Positions 17,222 to 26,588 of a stretch of DNA of 64,000 nt are shown piece after piece. A model generated the notes under the pieces. The model was not told the DNA's origin and ran no database searches. It worked only from the letters and a program-made list of their open reading frames with translations. The translations under genes were made by a program, and so were the position numbers. Origin of the DNA: Mesorhizobium loti (GTDB lineage: Bacteria > Pseudomonadota > Alphaproteobacteria > Rhizobiales > Rhizobiaceae); contig CP050293.1 in the NCBI GenBank assembly GCA_014189435.1, positions 3,415,001 to 3,479,000 of the forward strand. Direction: 5' to 3'. Position 1 is the stretch's first letter, and every line of letters starts with the position of its first letter.

Positions 17222-18409
17222 TCAGGCAACGGCGCGGCGGCGCCGCGCCACGAGGACAAACACGACGAGCAGTGCCACGCTGGCAGCAGCACTGGCGGCG
17301 GCGAATTCCGGCACCGGCCGGAAATCCTTGCCGTCGATCAGCAATGACGCCGCGATCGGCCCGATCGCCAGGCCGAACAGCTGGGCTGCCGGCACCAGCA
17401 GCACGGCGGTGCGCGTCTCGTCGGCGGTGATCGCCAGCCGGATCTGGTAGGGCACGATGAACAAGAGGATGAAGCCCATGACCAGGGCGGCGATCCAGAA
17501 TGTCGCGAGGCCTGGCCCACTGGCCAGAACCAGGGAGCTGACCATCGCCACGACACCGATCGTGGCGATGGTGGCGCGATAATCGATGCGCGCCTCGAAC
17601 ACGGTCGCCGTCATCGCGCCCAGGACCTGCACCGCGAGGCTGGCCGAGACGATCAGGCCGACGGTGCGGCCATCGATGCCGTATTGGGCGCCAAGCGGCT
17701 CCAGAAAGGCCCAGACCGCGCCGAAGAACATGAAGTAGCAGAAGACCGACAGCAGCGCGGTGAGCGAAGGAACCGTCAGCACATTGGCCAGGTTCTCCTC
17801 CTTGGGGAGTTCGGCATAGTCACCGGGTACGGTGAAGGCGACCGCCAGCGACGCGACGCAGACGACGGCGAGAACGATGAAGCCGCCCGCCGATCCGGCG
17901 GCCGGGATGACATAGAGCGCCAGCAGCAGGGCAAGCGCGCATTGCGCCAACGTCTGCATGGTGACGAAATAGCCGCCGATGCGCTCGGCGCGCCGCGAAC
18001 GGGCGATCAGTTCGGTGGCGACAGCGACCAGACCGCCTTCGGCGAGTCCGGCCAGGGCGCGGGCCGCTATCAGCGTGCCGGCGCTTGCGGCATAGGCCGT
18101 CCACACATTGGCCAGCGCCAGCAGCAGAAGAAGGACGGCACTTTTCCAGCGCATGTTGCGCGCCGAGAGCAGCATCGCCACGACAGCCGAACCGATGGCG
18201 ATGGCGATCATCTCGGCGGTGGCGACCAGCGCCAGTTCATCGCCGCTGACATGGCCCTCGGTGTAGAGCGCCCCGAGCAGCACCGGCTGCAGGCCTAGAA
18301 TGAGCAGGCCGACCGAACCGATCCACAGGGCCGCGGCAAGCTGCCAGCCGGTCGGATTGCCGACCAGCCAGTCGCCATTGCCTGCGTGGCCGGTATTTGT
18401 CGAAGTCAA
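17222..18409 (-). CDS. MFS transporter
   Basis: A 395-residue, 12-helix major facilitator with a central cytoplasmic loop near residue 190 and no recognisable specificity motif. It is divergent from a TetR-family gene (18534-19160), whose product probably represses it through the palindrome at 18446-18462. Downstream on the same strand are the lactone oxidase and DSD1 enzyme genes; the 12-base gap favours co-transcription, so it could import or export the substrate of those enzymes. That link is inference. Confidence 0.88.
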   Translation of the reverse strand: MTSTNTGHAGNGDWLVGNPTGWQLAAALWIGSVGLLILGLQPVLLGALYTEGHVSGDELALVATAEMIAIAIGSAVVAMLLSARNMRWKSAVLLLLLALANVWTAYAASAGTLIAARALAGLAEGGLVAVATELIARSRRAERIGGYFVTMQTLAQCALALLLALYVIPAAGSAGGFIVLAVVCVASLAVAFTVPGDYAELPKEENLANVLTVPSLTALLSVFCYFMFFGAVWAFLEPLGAQYGIDGRTVGLIVSASLAVQVLGAMTATVFEARIDYRATIATIGVVAMVSSLVLASGPGLATFWIAALVMGFILLFIVPYQIRLAITADETRTAVLLVPAAQLFGLAIGPIAASLLIDGKDFRPVPEFAAASAAASVALLVVFVLVARRRRAVA

Positions 18410-18445
18410 AGGCGCCTCCCAACGTCCTTGCCGCGCGGCAAAAAA

Positions 18446-18462
18446 GCTGACAACCTGTCAGC
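18446..18462. promoter_or_regulatory. Candidate TetR operator between MFS and TetR genes
   Basis: GCTGACA-ACC-TGTCAGC is a perfect 7-base inverted repeat with a 3-base spacer. It lies in the divergent gap, 37 bases upstream of the MFS start. Size and location fit a TetR dimer site. Confidence 0.5.
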
Positions 18463-18533
18463 ATTTCAGAAACTGATACTTGATCATATTTTTTGTCAAC
18501 CGGAATTTGGAAACCCGTGCGAAAGATCGGTGC

Positions 18534-19160
18534 ATGACGGACGTGAAGAGAATGGCGACCGAGCCAAGGCGCAGGCCCAAGCAGGAACGCAGCCGCGAAC
18601 GCATCGATGCGATCCTGTCGACGACCATGCGGCTGATCGGCGAGAAGGGCATCGACGCCGTCACCATGAAGGAAGTCGGCATGCTGGCGGGCGGGCCGAT
18701 CGCCACCGTCTACCATTATTTTCCCAACAAATCGGCGATCCTGGCAATGCTCTATGAGCGGTTTTCAGAGGTCAGCCGCGCACGGCTGACAACGATCATC
18801 ACTGACATCCGCGAAGCGAAGGACGTGATCGTGGCCGCGGACCGGTTGCTTGACGATTACCTCAGCCGTGTTGCCGGCGATCCGGCCATCCAGGATCTGC
18901 AGAACGCCATCCAGGCCGACAAGGCGCTCAAGAATCTCGACATCGCCGAAACCCGACATCAAGCCAAAATGTTCTGCGACCATGTCATCGAACTGCTCGC
19001 GCCCGAGAAGCGCGAGCAGTTCGAACGCATTGTCCTTCTGATCTTCCAGCTCGCCGGCGGCGTGGTGCGCCTGGCGCTTGCCGAGGGCGAAGCGGAAAGC
19101 CGCCGCACGATCGAAGATTACCGTTCGATCATCCACACGCAGCTGCGGCTGTTTCTGTAG
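18534..19160 (+). CDS. TetR-family transcriptional regulator
   Basis: A 208-residue repressor with the TetR helix-turn-helix in residues about 15-62: ERIDAILSTTMRLIGEKG, then VTMKEVGMLAGGPIATVYHYFPNKSAIL. The C-terminal helical domain is variable and presumably binds the inducer. The ATG at 18534 is preferred because the longer frame to 18480 runs through the AT-rich promoter region. It is divergent from the MFS transporter gene and probably controls it, and perhaps the enzymes behind it. Confidence 0.9.
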   Translation: MTDVKRMATEPRRRPKQERSRERIDAILSTTMRLIGEKGIDAVTMKEVGMLAGGPIATVYHYFPNKSAILAMLYERFSEVSRARLTTIITDIREAKDVIVAADRLLDDYLSRVAGDPAIQDLQNAIQADKALKNLDIAETRHQAKMFCDHVIELLAPEKREQFERIVLLIFQLAGGVVRLALAEGEAESRRTIEDYRSIIHTQLRLFL

Positions 19161-19208
19161 GCTGCGATCCGTAGAAAAATTTCACGCTCCCGGTCGGCGC
19201 CGCGCGCC

Positions 19209-19237
19209 TTGACTCTGGCGGGTCAGCGGCCTATTTC
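19209..19237 (+). promoter_or_regulatory. Candidate groESL promoter
   Basis: TTGACT (19209-19214) and TATTTC (19232-19237) are separated by 17 bases and lie just upstream of CIRCE, the arrangement expected for an HrcA-repressed vegetative promoter. Confidence 0.5.
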
Positions 19238-19246
19238 AGCGCCACG

Positions 19247-19273
19247 TTAGCACTCTCCATTGGTGAGTGCTAA
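19247..19273. promoter_or_regulatory. CIRCE operator (HrcA-binding site)
   Basis: TTAGCACTC-N9-GAGTGCTAA, a perfect match to the CIRCE consensus, lies 63 bases upstream of groES. HrcA binds this element to repress chaperone genes at normal temperature. hrcA itself is not in the window. Confidence 0.97.
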
Positions 19274-19336
19274 CCACATGTCCGGCGCCGCCGGATGGAG
19301 GAACTGTTTCTCACCGTTCTCATCGAGGAAGAAAAA

Positions 19337-19633
19337 ATGGCAAAGTCGAAGTTCCGCCCGCTTCATGACCGCGTGGTCGTTCGCCGGGTCGAATCCGAAT
19401 CCAAGACCGCCGGCGGGATCATCATCCCGGACACGGCAAAGGAAAAGCCGCAGGAAGGCGAGATCATCGCTGTCGGCTCCGGCGCTCGTGACGAAGCTGG
19501 CAAGCTGGTCCCGCTGGACGTCAAGGCTGGCGACCGCATCCTGTTCGGCAAGTGGTCGGGCACCGAAGTCAAGCTCAATGGCGAAGACCTTCTGATCATG
19601 AAGGAATCCGACATCATGGGCATCATCGGCTGA
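19337..19633 (+). CDS. groES: Co-chaperonin GroES
   Basis: A 98-residue co-chaperonin beginning [18 protein letters not shown]; the mobile loop [19 protein letters not shown] (residues 18-36) that docks on GroEL is intact, and the C-terminus ESDIMGIIG is typical. The ATG follows GAGGAAG. Seven GroES subunits cap the GroEL ring during protein folding. Expression should be controlled by the CIRCE operator upstream. Rhizobia usually hold several groESL copies; the lack of symbiosis genes nearby and the CIRCE site suggest that this is a housekeeping, heat-inducible copy. Confidence 0.98.
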   Translation: MAKSKFRPLHDRVVVRRVESESKTAGGIIIPDTAKEKPQEGEIIAVGSGARDEAGKLVPLDVKAGDRILFGKWSGTEVKLNGEDLLIMKESDIMGIIG

Positions 19634-19656
19634 ATATCGGCCTCACCGTCAACTGA

Positions 19657-21351
<1,695 letters not shown>

Positions 21352-21378
21352 TCCAAGCTATCTGGCTTGTGCATACGG

Positions 21379-21410
21379 AAAGGGCGCCGAAAGGCGCCCT
21401 TTCTTGTTTT
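21379..21410 (+). terminator. Rho-independent terminator of groESL
   Basis: A 10-bp stem AAAGGGCGCC / GGCGCCCTTT with a GAAA loop is followed by TTCTTGTTTT, 27 bases after the groEL stop. Confidence 0.93.
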
Positions 21411-21576
21411 GCCAGACGTTTACTTCACTAATGGTACTACAAGGACTTGAATTGGAGCGACGCACCGCGCTGAACGCTTGGCGCGACGTCAAACTAATGT
21501 TCCCGCTGGCGTCGGAATGGGTGTTGGCTGATGTCTACAGGGCACGGCACTCGTGAATGTTGATTTCAGTGAGCGT

Positions 21577-21592
21577 GTGTATTATTTTACAC
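21577..21592. promoter_or_regulatory. Candidate HicB operator
   Basis: GTGTA-N6-TACAC lies 14 bases upstream of hicA in an AT-rich stretch, followed by GGAG as ribosome-binding site. HicB antitoxins repress their own promoter through such repeats; the assignment is by position only. The preceding 21411-21576 shows no gene. Confidence 0.35.
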
Positions 21593-21605
21593 GGAGAATG
21601 CAGTT

Positions 21606-21803
21606 GTGGAACGCGATAGCCGCGCCCTGATCAAATTGTTGGAGGCTGATGGCTGGTTCAGAATTGGCGTGACCGGTTCTCACCACCATTTCAAACACCC
21701 AACGAAGCCGGGCAAGGTTACAATTCCGCATCCGCGCAAGGACATGCCTACAGGAACCGTTCGCGCTTTGTTGAAGCAGGCGGGCCTCCTGAACCAGAAG
21801 TGA
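21606..21803 (+). CDS. hicA: HicA-family toxin (mRNA interferase)
   Basis: A 65-residue double-stranded-RNA-binding-like toxin starting with GTG. It has the HicA pattern: helix with LIKLLEADGW, then GSHHHFKHP, where the His is the catalytic residue of the family, VTIPHPRKDMPTGTV and a final helix ALLKQAGL. HicA cleaves mRNA and is neutralised by HicB, encoded by the overlapping next gene (GTGA overlap). GGAG precedes the start. The toxin looks intact. Confidence 0.93.
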   Translation: MERDSRALIKLLEADGWFRIGVTGSHHHFKHPTKPGKVTIPHPRKDMPTGTVRALLKQAGLLNQK

Positions 21804-22210
21804 GAAGCTTGCGTTACATCGCCTTCATCCACAAAGACCCGGATAGCATCTACGGCGTGAGCTTCCCCGACATGCCTGGCTGCATCTCGGCGGGAGATAC
21901 GATCGATGAAGCCGTGCGCAACGGCGTAGAGGCGCTGTCCGGCCATGTCCGCATGCTGGAAGCGGACGGCGATCCAGTTCCCCCGCCGCGCGACTTCGAT
22001 GCCATCATGAGCGATCCCGAACTTGCGGAGGATCGCGACGGCGCCATGACGACTGTCATTCCGCTGATCCGTGATCGCGGATCAACGACGCGGATCAACG
22101 TGTCGTTCGATCTGGGCCTGCTCGAAGCTATCGATGCGACGGCTCGTGAACGCGGACAGACACGCTCAGCCTTCCTTGCTTCAGCCGCCCGCAAAGACAT
22201 TGTAGATTAG
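21800..22210 (+). CDS. hicB: HicB-family antitoxin
   Basis: Up to 136 residues. The N-terminal partial RNase H-like fold has YIAFIHKDPDSIYGVSFPD, MPGCISAGDTIDEAV and a HicB loop. The C-terminal STTRINVSFDLGLLEAIDA is a ribbon-helix-helix DNA-binding domain. The start may be GTG at 21800 (overlapping the hicA stop) or TTG at 21809, which would give the common MRYIAFIH beginning. The product neutralises HicA and represses the operon. Confidence 0.93.
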   Translation: MRSLRYIAFIHKDPDSIYGVSFPDMPGCISAGDTIDEAVRNGVEALSGHVRMLEADGDPVPPPRDFDAIMSDPELAEDRDGAMTTVIPLIRDRGSTTRINVSFDLGLLEAIDATARERGQTRSAFLASAARKDIVD

Positions 22211-22268
22211 CTGCGCAAAGCCCGCGGCCCCCGGCGACCCGCACGACCACATCAGGCGCGTTGCGATA

Positions 22269-22883
22269 TCAGGCCGCGGAAATCGCCGCGTCGCGATTGC
22301 GGCCTCCGCCGGCAAGCACCGCGGCTTCAATCAGCGCGGCGACCTCGTCGGCCACGGCCTGCAGCGGGGCGCGGTCGCGGGTGGCGCGGGCGATCACCAT
22401 CAGCCCTTCCAGCGACGATTCGACCAGCAGCGCCAATGCATGCGCGCGGCGCTCGGGCACCCCTGCCCTGACGAAGGCGTCCCGCAGCAGGCCTATCCAC
22501 TGTTCGAAGGCCGAGCGGCACAACTCCGCCAGTTCCGGCACGTCGGTCGGCGCGTCCAGCACGACAGGCGCGATCGGACAGCCGAGCGAAAATTGGTTGT
22601 CCTCCAGCATGCGCCCAACCGACTGGTAGATATGATGGACGGCCACCGCCGGATCCTTTTCGGCAGCCAGCGCCTCGCCCAGCCTCTCCGTCACGTCGGC
22701 AACGCTGGCGCGCGTCACCTCGATGACCAATTGGTCCTTGCCGCCGGGAAAATGGAAATAGAGCGAGCCCCGCGGTGCGCCGCTGGCGCTCAATATGTCG
22801 TTGAGCGAAGTGCCGTGATAGCCGCGCTGCCTGAGCAGCAGCCCAGTCGTCTCGAGTATGCGGGTGCGGGTGTCGTTGGCCAT
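22269..22883 (-). CDS. TetR-family transcriptional regulator (LmrA/YxaF type)
   Basis: A 204-residue regulator starting MANDTRTRILETTG. The helix-turn-helix is in GYHGTSLNDILSASGAPRGS followed by LYFHFPGGKDQL, and the C-terminal part contains GCPIAPVVLDAP, a hallmark of the LmrA/YxaF subgroup, whose members sense flavonoids or aromatic drugs in Bacillus. The gene is divergent from an oxidoreductase-OsmC-SnoaL operon, and the palindrome between them is probably its operator. The inducer here is unknown, though a plant flavonoid is plausible for a rhizobium. Confidence 0.92.
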   Translation of the reverse strand: MANDTRTRILETTGLLLRQRGYHGTSLNDILSASGAPRGSLYFHFPGGKDQLVIEVTRASVADVTERLGEALAAEKDPAVAVHHIYQSVGRMLEDNQFSLGCPIAPVVLDAPTDVPELAELCRSAFEQWIGLLRDAFVRAGVPERRAHALALLVESSLEGLMVIARATRDRAPLQAVADEVAALIEAAVLAGGGRNRDAAISAA

Positions 22884-22938
22884 GTCAACCTCTGTCAGCA
22901 GCACTCATTATAGGCCTTGCACAGAATATGACAATCGG

Positions 22939-22955
22939 TCTACATAATATGTAGA
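22939..22955. promoter_or_regulatory. Candidate TetR operator
   Basis: TCTACAT-AAT-ATGTAGA, a perfect 7-base inverted repeat with 3-base spacer, lies midway between the divergent TetR and oxidoreductase genes. GATCAGTCTATA adjoining it could be a second half-site. Confidence 0.6.
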
Positions 22956-22985
22956 TCAGTCTATATATTTCTGGAGGAGATCGAC

Positions 22986-23996
22986 ATGCGCAGCTACCGT
23001 CTCCAAGGGTCCCGTGGCACCGAATCCCTGGTGATGCGCGACGAGGCGCAGCCGGAGCCGAAACCGCATGAGATCGTGGTGCGCGTTCGCGCCACCTCGC
23101 TCAACCGGCGCGATACGCTGATCCTCAACGGCACCTATCCGCTGCCGCCGCGCCAAGGCGTCGTTCCACTGAGCGACGGGGCCGGCGAAATCGTCGCCAT
23201 CGGCAATGCCGTCACCCGCTTTGCCGTCGGCGATCGCGTGACCGGCAGCTATTTCGCCCGCTGGATCGACGGCCGCATCAATGCCGGGCTCATCGACCAG
23301 CTCGGCTGCACGCTGGACGGCATGCTGACGGAATACGCCGTTCTCGACGAACAATGGGCGGTCCGGCTGCCCGAACATCTCGACTGGCATGAGGCGGCGA
23401 CGCTGACCTGTGCCGGCCTGACCGCCTGGAATGCGGTGACGGGCGCCGGAATTCCGAAGCCCGGCCAATGGGTTCTGGTCATCGGCTCGGGCGGCGTCTC
23501 GCTCTTTGCACTGCAGTTCGCCAAGCTGCTCGGCTGCCGTGTCGTCGCCGTCACCTCGCGCGGCGAGAAAGCCGACAGGCTGCGGGCGCTGGGCGCCGAC
23601 CTGGTGATCTCGACATCGGATATGCCGCAATGGGGTGCGACCGTCCGCGACCAGACCGGCGGCATCGATCTCGTCGTCGAGACCGGTGGCCCGGCGACCT
23701 TCGCCCAGTCGCTGATCGCCAGCACGCTTTACGGGCACATCGTGCTCTTGACGCTGCAGGATGCGCAAGGCGGATCGATCCAGCTGCCGGCGGCACTCTA
23801 CCAGCGCAGCCTGGCCACCATCAGCCGCCTGTTCGTCGGCAACCGGACCAATCTCGAAGCCATGCTGCGCGCCGTCTCACAGCACCGCCTGCGGCCTGTC
23901 ATCGACAAGGTCTTCGCCTTCACTGAGGCCGGCGACGCCTACCGCTATTTCCAGCGGGGCGACGTCTTCGGGAAGGTGGTCATCGACGGCGCCTGA
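22986..23996 (+). CDS. NAD(P)-dependent alcohol dehydrogenase/quinone oxidoreductase (MDR superfamily)
   Basis: A 336-residue medium-chain dehydrogenase. The catalytic domain includes RATSLNRRDTLILNGTYP and PLSDGAGEIVAIG; the Rossmann motif is VLVIGSGGVSLFALQFA (residues about 163-179). The Cys and His ligands of the catalytic zinc are absent, which places it with the zinc-less quinone-oxidoreductase-like branch reducing alkenals or quinones. GGAGGAG lies a few bases before the ATG. It is the first gene of an operon with OsmC and SnoaL-like proteins under a divergent TetR gene, suggesting a detoxification function. Confidence 0.9.
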   Translation: MRSYRLQGSRGTESLVMRDEAQPEPKPHEIVVRVRATSLNRRDTLILNGTYPLPPRQGVVPLSDGAGEIVAIGNAVTRFAVGDRVTGSYFARWIDGRINAGLIDQLGCTLDGMLTEYAVLDEQWAVRLPEHLDWHEAATLTCAGLTAWNAVTGAGIPKPGQWVLVIGSGGVSLFALQFAKLLGCRVVAVTSRGEKADRLRALGADLVISTSDMPQWGATVRDQTGGIDLVVETGGPATFAQSLIASTLYGHIVLLTLQDAQGGSIQLPAALYQRSLATISRLFVGNRTNLEAMLRAVSQHRLRPVIDKVFAFTEAGDAYRYFQRGDVFGKVVIDGA

Positions 23997-24029
23997 CCCA
24001 TCAAGTCCTCTAACCAAGGGAGAACGACA

Positions 24030-24476
24030 ATGACAATTCGTGAAGCATCGGCCAAGTGGCAAGGGACGCTGAAGGAAGGTTCCGGGCGGCTGCGGCTCGG
24101 CAGCGGCGTCTTCGAGGGCGCCTATTCCTTCCCGTCGCGTTTCGAAAACGGTCCGGGCACCAATCCGGAAGAACTGATCGCCGCAGCGCATGCGGGCTGC
24201 TTCTCGATGGCGCTGAGCGCCATATTGGGCCGCGCCAATCATGTCCCGACAAGCATCGGCACCGTCGCCAAGGTGCATCTCGGCGCAACCGCTGCCGGGC
24301 CGACGATCACCCGCATCGAGCTCGAAACCGAGGTAGAGGTCGCGGGACTCGCCGAAGATGAATTCGAGCGCCTTGCACAGTCCGCCAAGGCAGGCTGCCT
24401 CGTCTCACGGGCCCTTGCCGGCGTGTCTCAGATCACCCTCAAGGCGACGCTCGTCGAAGCCATCAAAGACCAATGA
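24030..24476 (+). CDS. OsmC-family peroxiredoxin
   Basis: A 148-residue OsmC protein with both family cysteines: Cys57 in AAHAGCFSM and Cys123 in AKAGCLVSRAL, and the conserved Arg and Glu of the N-terminal strand region (RFENGPGTNPEEL). OsmC enzymes reduce organic hydroperoxides as swapped dimers in the cytoplasm. The gene lies 33 bases after the oxidoreductase gene with AAGGGAGAA as ribosome-binding site, so peroxide and aldehyde removal may be induced together by loss of TetR repression. Confidence 0.93.
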   Translation: MTIREASAKWQGTLKEGSGRLRLGSGVFEGAYSFPSRFENGPGTNPEELIAAAHAGCFSMALSAILGRANHVPTSIGTVAKVHLGATAAGPTITRIELETEVEVAGLAEDEFERLAQSAKAGCLVSRALAGVSQITLKATLVEAIKDQ

Positions 24477-24492
24477 AGCCAGGAGAAAGAAG

Positions 24493-24879
24493 ATGACACA
24501 GGAGCTTGTCATGGACGCAACCGCGAACGATCTGTCACGGCAAACGGCCGAGATCATGCGGCGCTACAACGACGTATTCCAACGCCATGATCCCTCTGCA
24601 CTCGCCGAGCTGGTGGCTGAGGATTGCGTGATCGAAAACACCGTGCCAGCGCCGGACGGCGCCCGTCATGCCGGCAAGGCGGCGTGCGTCGGGCTTTGGA
24701 CGGCGATAGCAACCCAGGCCGGCACGCGCTTCGATATCGAGGAAACCTTCATCGCCGGCGAGCGGGCGACGATCCGCTGGCGCTATTTCATGGCCGACGG
24801 CAATTCGCTGCGCGGCGTCAACCTCATGCGCGTGGCCGACGGGCGGATCGTCGAAGCAATGGGCTACGTCAAGGGGTAG
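24493..24879 (+). CDS. SnoaL/NTF2-like protein
   Basis: A 128-residue protein of the cone-shaped NTF2 fold: helix TAEIMRRYNDVFQRHDPSALAE, VAEDCVIENTVP, and strands ending MRVADGRIVEAMGYV, typical of SnoaL_2 proteins. Such proteins can be small isomerases, hydrolases or lipocalin-like binders; the reaction cannot be read from the sequence. AGGAGAAAG precedes the ATG at 24493. It ends the TetR-controlled operon 16 bases after the osmC-like gene. Confidence 0.88.
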   Translation: MTQELVMDATANDLSRQTAEIMRRYNDVFQRHDPSALAELVAEDCVIENTVPAPDGARHAGKAACVGLWTAIATQAGTRFDIEETFIAGERATIRWRYFMADGNSLRGVNLMRVADGRIVEAMGYVKG

Positions 24880-24891
24880 CGCCGGCCGGCG

Positions 24892-24957
24892 CTACCGATC
24901 CGCCAGTGCCAGCCTGGCGCCGAAGGTGCGGCGAACCAAGTCAGCGCCATGGGTCGG
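24892..24957 (-). pseudogene. Fragment of a lysE 3' end
   Basis: These 66 bases resemble the 3' end of the lysE gene at 25491-25577, including the same TAG stop, with a 21-base deletion, a 1-base deletion and scattered substitutions. No upstream part of the gene remains. It looks like the relic of a short duplication or of a former second LysE gene, about 600 bases from the intact copy and immediately after the SnoaL-like gene. Confidence 0.6.
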
Positions 24958-25101
24958 CGGGCCTTCCGCCAATCCATATTGACGCACGTGGACGGCCGAC
25001 CGCAGAAATATAATCCACTCCTAAAATACTTCAATCTGTGCTAAAATCGAGCACGACCGCCATTCGACGATCGAGAAAGACCATTAGGGAGGACTCGTGT
25101 G

Positions 25102-25377
25102 ATGAACATCAGAACCGCCTGCTTTGGAGCACTCGCATTGGCTGTCTTCAGCGGCACGGCGCTTGCCGGGGCGCTCGACTCGCCCAAGATGATGGAACCG
25201 TTCTTCACCGATTCGGGCATGAAGACGATGAAGTCCGACGATGAAATGAAGGCCGCTTGGGCAGCGATGTCCAAGGACGATCAGGCCATGATGACGAAGG
25301 AATGCCAGGACGCTGCGATGAGCAAACCATACGCGCCGTTCTGCGAAAAATTGAAGGCTCTCGGCGGCGCAAACTAA
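25102..25377 (+). CDS. Small secreted Met-rich protein, unknown
   Basis: A 91-residue protein with a clear signal peptide (about residues 1-23, ending ALA-GA). The mature part is acidic and rich in Met and Lys (TDSGMKTMKSDDEMKAAW, then MSKDDQAMMTKECQD), with two Cys that could form a disulfide. I do not recognise the family. AGGGAGGA lies eight bases before the ATG at 25102; a GTG directly upstream is less likely. It is monocistronic, between the LysE relic and the convergent lysE gene. Periplasmic location is inferred from the signal peptide. Confidence 0.8.
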   Translation: MNIRTACFGALALAVFSGTALAGALDSPKMMEPFFTDSGMKTMKSDDEMKAAWAAMSKDDQAMMTKECQDAAMSKPYAPFCEKLKALGGAN

Positions 25378-25411
25378 TGATTGCCTTCGCCCGGAGTTGA
25401 AGAATGCAGAT

Positions 25412-25436
25412 GAAGGCGAGCCCTGGGCTCGCCTTC
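25412..25436. terminator. Strong intergenic hairpin, possible bidirectional terminator
   Basis: GAAGGCGAGCCC-T-GGGCTCGCCTTC is a 12-base perfect palindrome between two convergent genes, the small secreted protein gene and lysE. There is no T run on either side, so intrinsic termination is uncertain; it may instead protect 3' ends. Confidence 0.5.
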
Positions 25437-25490
25437 TGACTATCTGGGCAGGGATTTTGCGCAGAGACGACAGGATCCGCGAACCGGTTT

Positions 25491-26102
25491 CTACCGATCC
25501 GCCAGCGCCAGTTTGGCGCCGAGCATGACGAAGGCACCGGCGAAGGTTCGGCGCATCCAGGTCAGCACCATCGGCCGCGACACGACATGGCTGCGGATCG
25601 ATGCGGCGAAGACGCCGTAACCGACGAAAACCACGAAGGTCAAAAGCATGAAGACGGAGCTGAGCTCCAGCATCTTCGACAGCGCATTGGGCTCGGTGGT
25701 GCTGACGAATTGCGGCAGGAAGGCGAAGAAGAAGATCGACAGTTTCGGATTGAGCACGTTGACGAGTATGCCGGTGGCGATCACCTTGCCGGCCGAGCGT
25801 GGCGTCACATCCTGCTCGACGCTCAGGCCGCCCTTTTCCTTCAGCGTGTTCCAGGCCATGTAGAGCAGATAGGCGACGCCGAGATATTTCAGCGTCTCGA
25901 AGGCGATCGCGCTGGTGTGCAGCAGCGCCGCCAGGCCGGTGATGGCGGCGGCCATATGCGGGATGATGCCGAGCGTGCAGCCGAAGGCGGCGATGATCGA
26001 GGCCCGCGCGCCGCGCGAGAGGCCGGCGCTCAGCGTGTAGAGAACGCCGGTGCCGGGCGAAGCCACGACGATCAGCGACGTCAACAGAAATTCGATGCTC
26101 AT
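25491..26102 (-). CDS. LysE/RhtB-family amino-acid exporter
   Basis: A 203-residue inner-membrane protein with about six helices and the family landmarks SIEFLLTSLIVVASPGTGV at the start (the PGP/PGT motif), LYMAWNTLKEKG and VNVLNPKLSIFFFAFLPQFV. The family exports amino acids or homoserine lactones by proton exchange. The start ATG at 26102 matches the family N-terminus; the longer frame to 26243 would read through a hairpin-rich spacer. It is monocistronic and ends at the same motif as the relic at 24892. Confidence 0.92.
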   Translation of the reverse strand: MSIEFLLTSLIVVASPGTGVLYTLSAGLSRGARASIIAAFGCTLGIIPHMAAAITGLAALLHTSAIAFETLKYLGVAYLLYMAWNTLKEKGGLSVEQDVTPRSAGKVIATGILVNVLNPKLSIFFFAFLPQFVSTTEPNALSKMLELSSVFMLLTFVVFVGYGVFAASIRSHVVSRPMVLTWMRRTFAGAFVMLGAKLALADR

Positions 26103-26174
26103 GAAATCCTCCGCTGCCCTGCCCGCCGCGGAAGGTATCGGGACGGACAATGGCGCACAAGCGGCGGCGAGCTT

Positions 26175-26198
26175 AATCTCCCCCTTGCGGGGAAGATT
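26175..26198. repeat. Short C/G-tract hairpin
   Basis: AATCTCCCCC-TTGC-GGGGAAGATT pairs at nine of ten positions. It resembles the ATCTCCCCC/GGGGGAGAT core of the larger palindromic repeat at 44878-45030 and may be a shortened copy. It lies between lysE and the YkgJ gene and could act as a terminator for the latter, though no T run follows. Confidence 0.4.
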
Positions 26199-26203
26199 GG
26201 CAG

Positions 26204-26584
26204 CTACACCGGCAATCCGTGCGCCCGGCGTGCCATCAGGCAATCGTCGTCACCAGGCATGCAGGCGCGGCAGACATCCGGGCGGACGTCATAGATGCCG
26301 CAAGCAGTCGACTTGCCGATCTCGCCGGACAGCGCCGAGCAGCGCACGCCCTCGCAACGCATGCCGGACAGATTGGCCGCTATATATTTTTCCGGGATGC
26401 GGTCGAGCTGCGCATCATCCTCGGTGGAAAAGCGCGGCCACTCGGCCGAATAGGAACAGCAGGCGCCGCAGCTCTGGCAGTCGAACGGAGCAGCGGTGCT
26501 GCGTTGCGACGCCAAAAGGCTTGCGGCAGTCACCAAGGCAGACAGCCCTGGCGCGGCAGGATTGCGATCGGCGTCATTCGGCAA
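26204..26584 (-). CDS. YkgJ-family cysteine-cluster protein
   Basis: About 126 residues if it begins at TTG 26584, five bases after the preceding stop; the open frame to 26668 overlaps the upstream gene. The cysteine pattern is that of the YkgJ/zinc-or-iron cluster family: FDCQSCGACC (Cys36, 39, 42, 43), MRCEGVRCSALSG, TACGIYDVRPDVCRAC and a final Cys in GDDDC. These proteins probably bind a metal cluster; their reaction is unknown. It is the last gene of a four-gene minus-strand cluster. The Arg-rich leader of the longer frame supports the shorter start. Confidence 0.8.
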   Translation of the reverse strand: MPNDADRNPAAPGLSALVTAASLLASQRSTAAPFDCQSCGACCSYSAEWPRFSTEDDAQLDRIPEKYIAANLSGMRCEGVRCSALSGEIGKSTACGIYDVRPDVCRACMPGDDDCLMARRAHGLPV

Positions 26585-26588
26585 GGCG

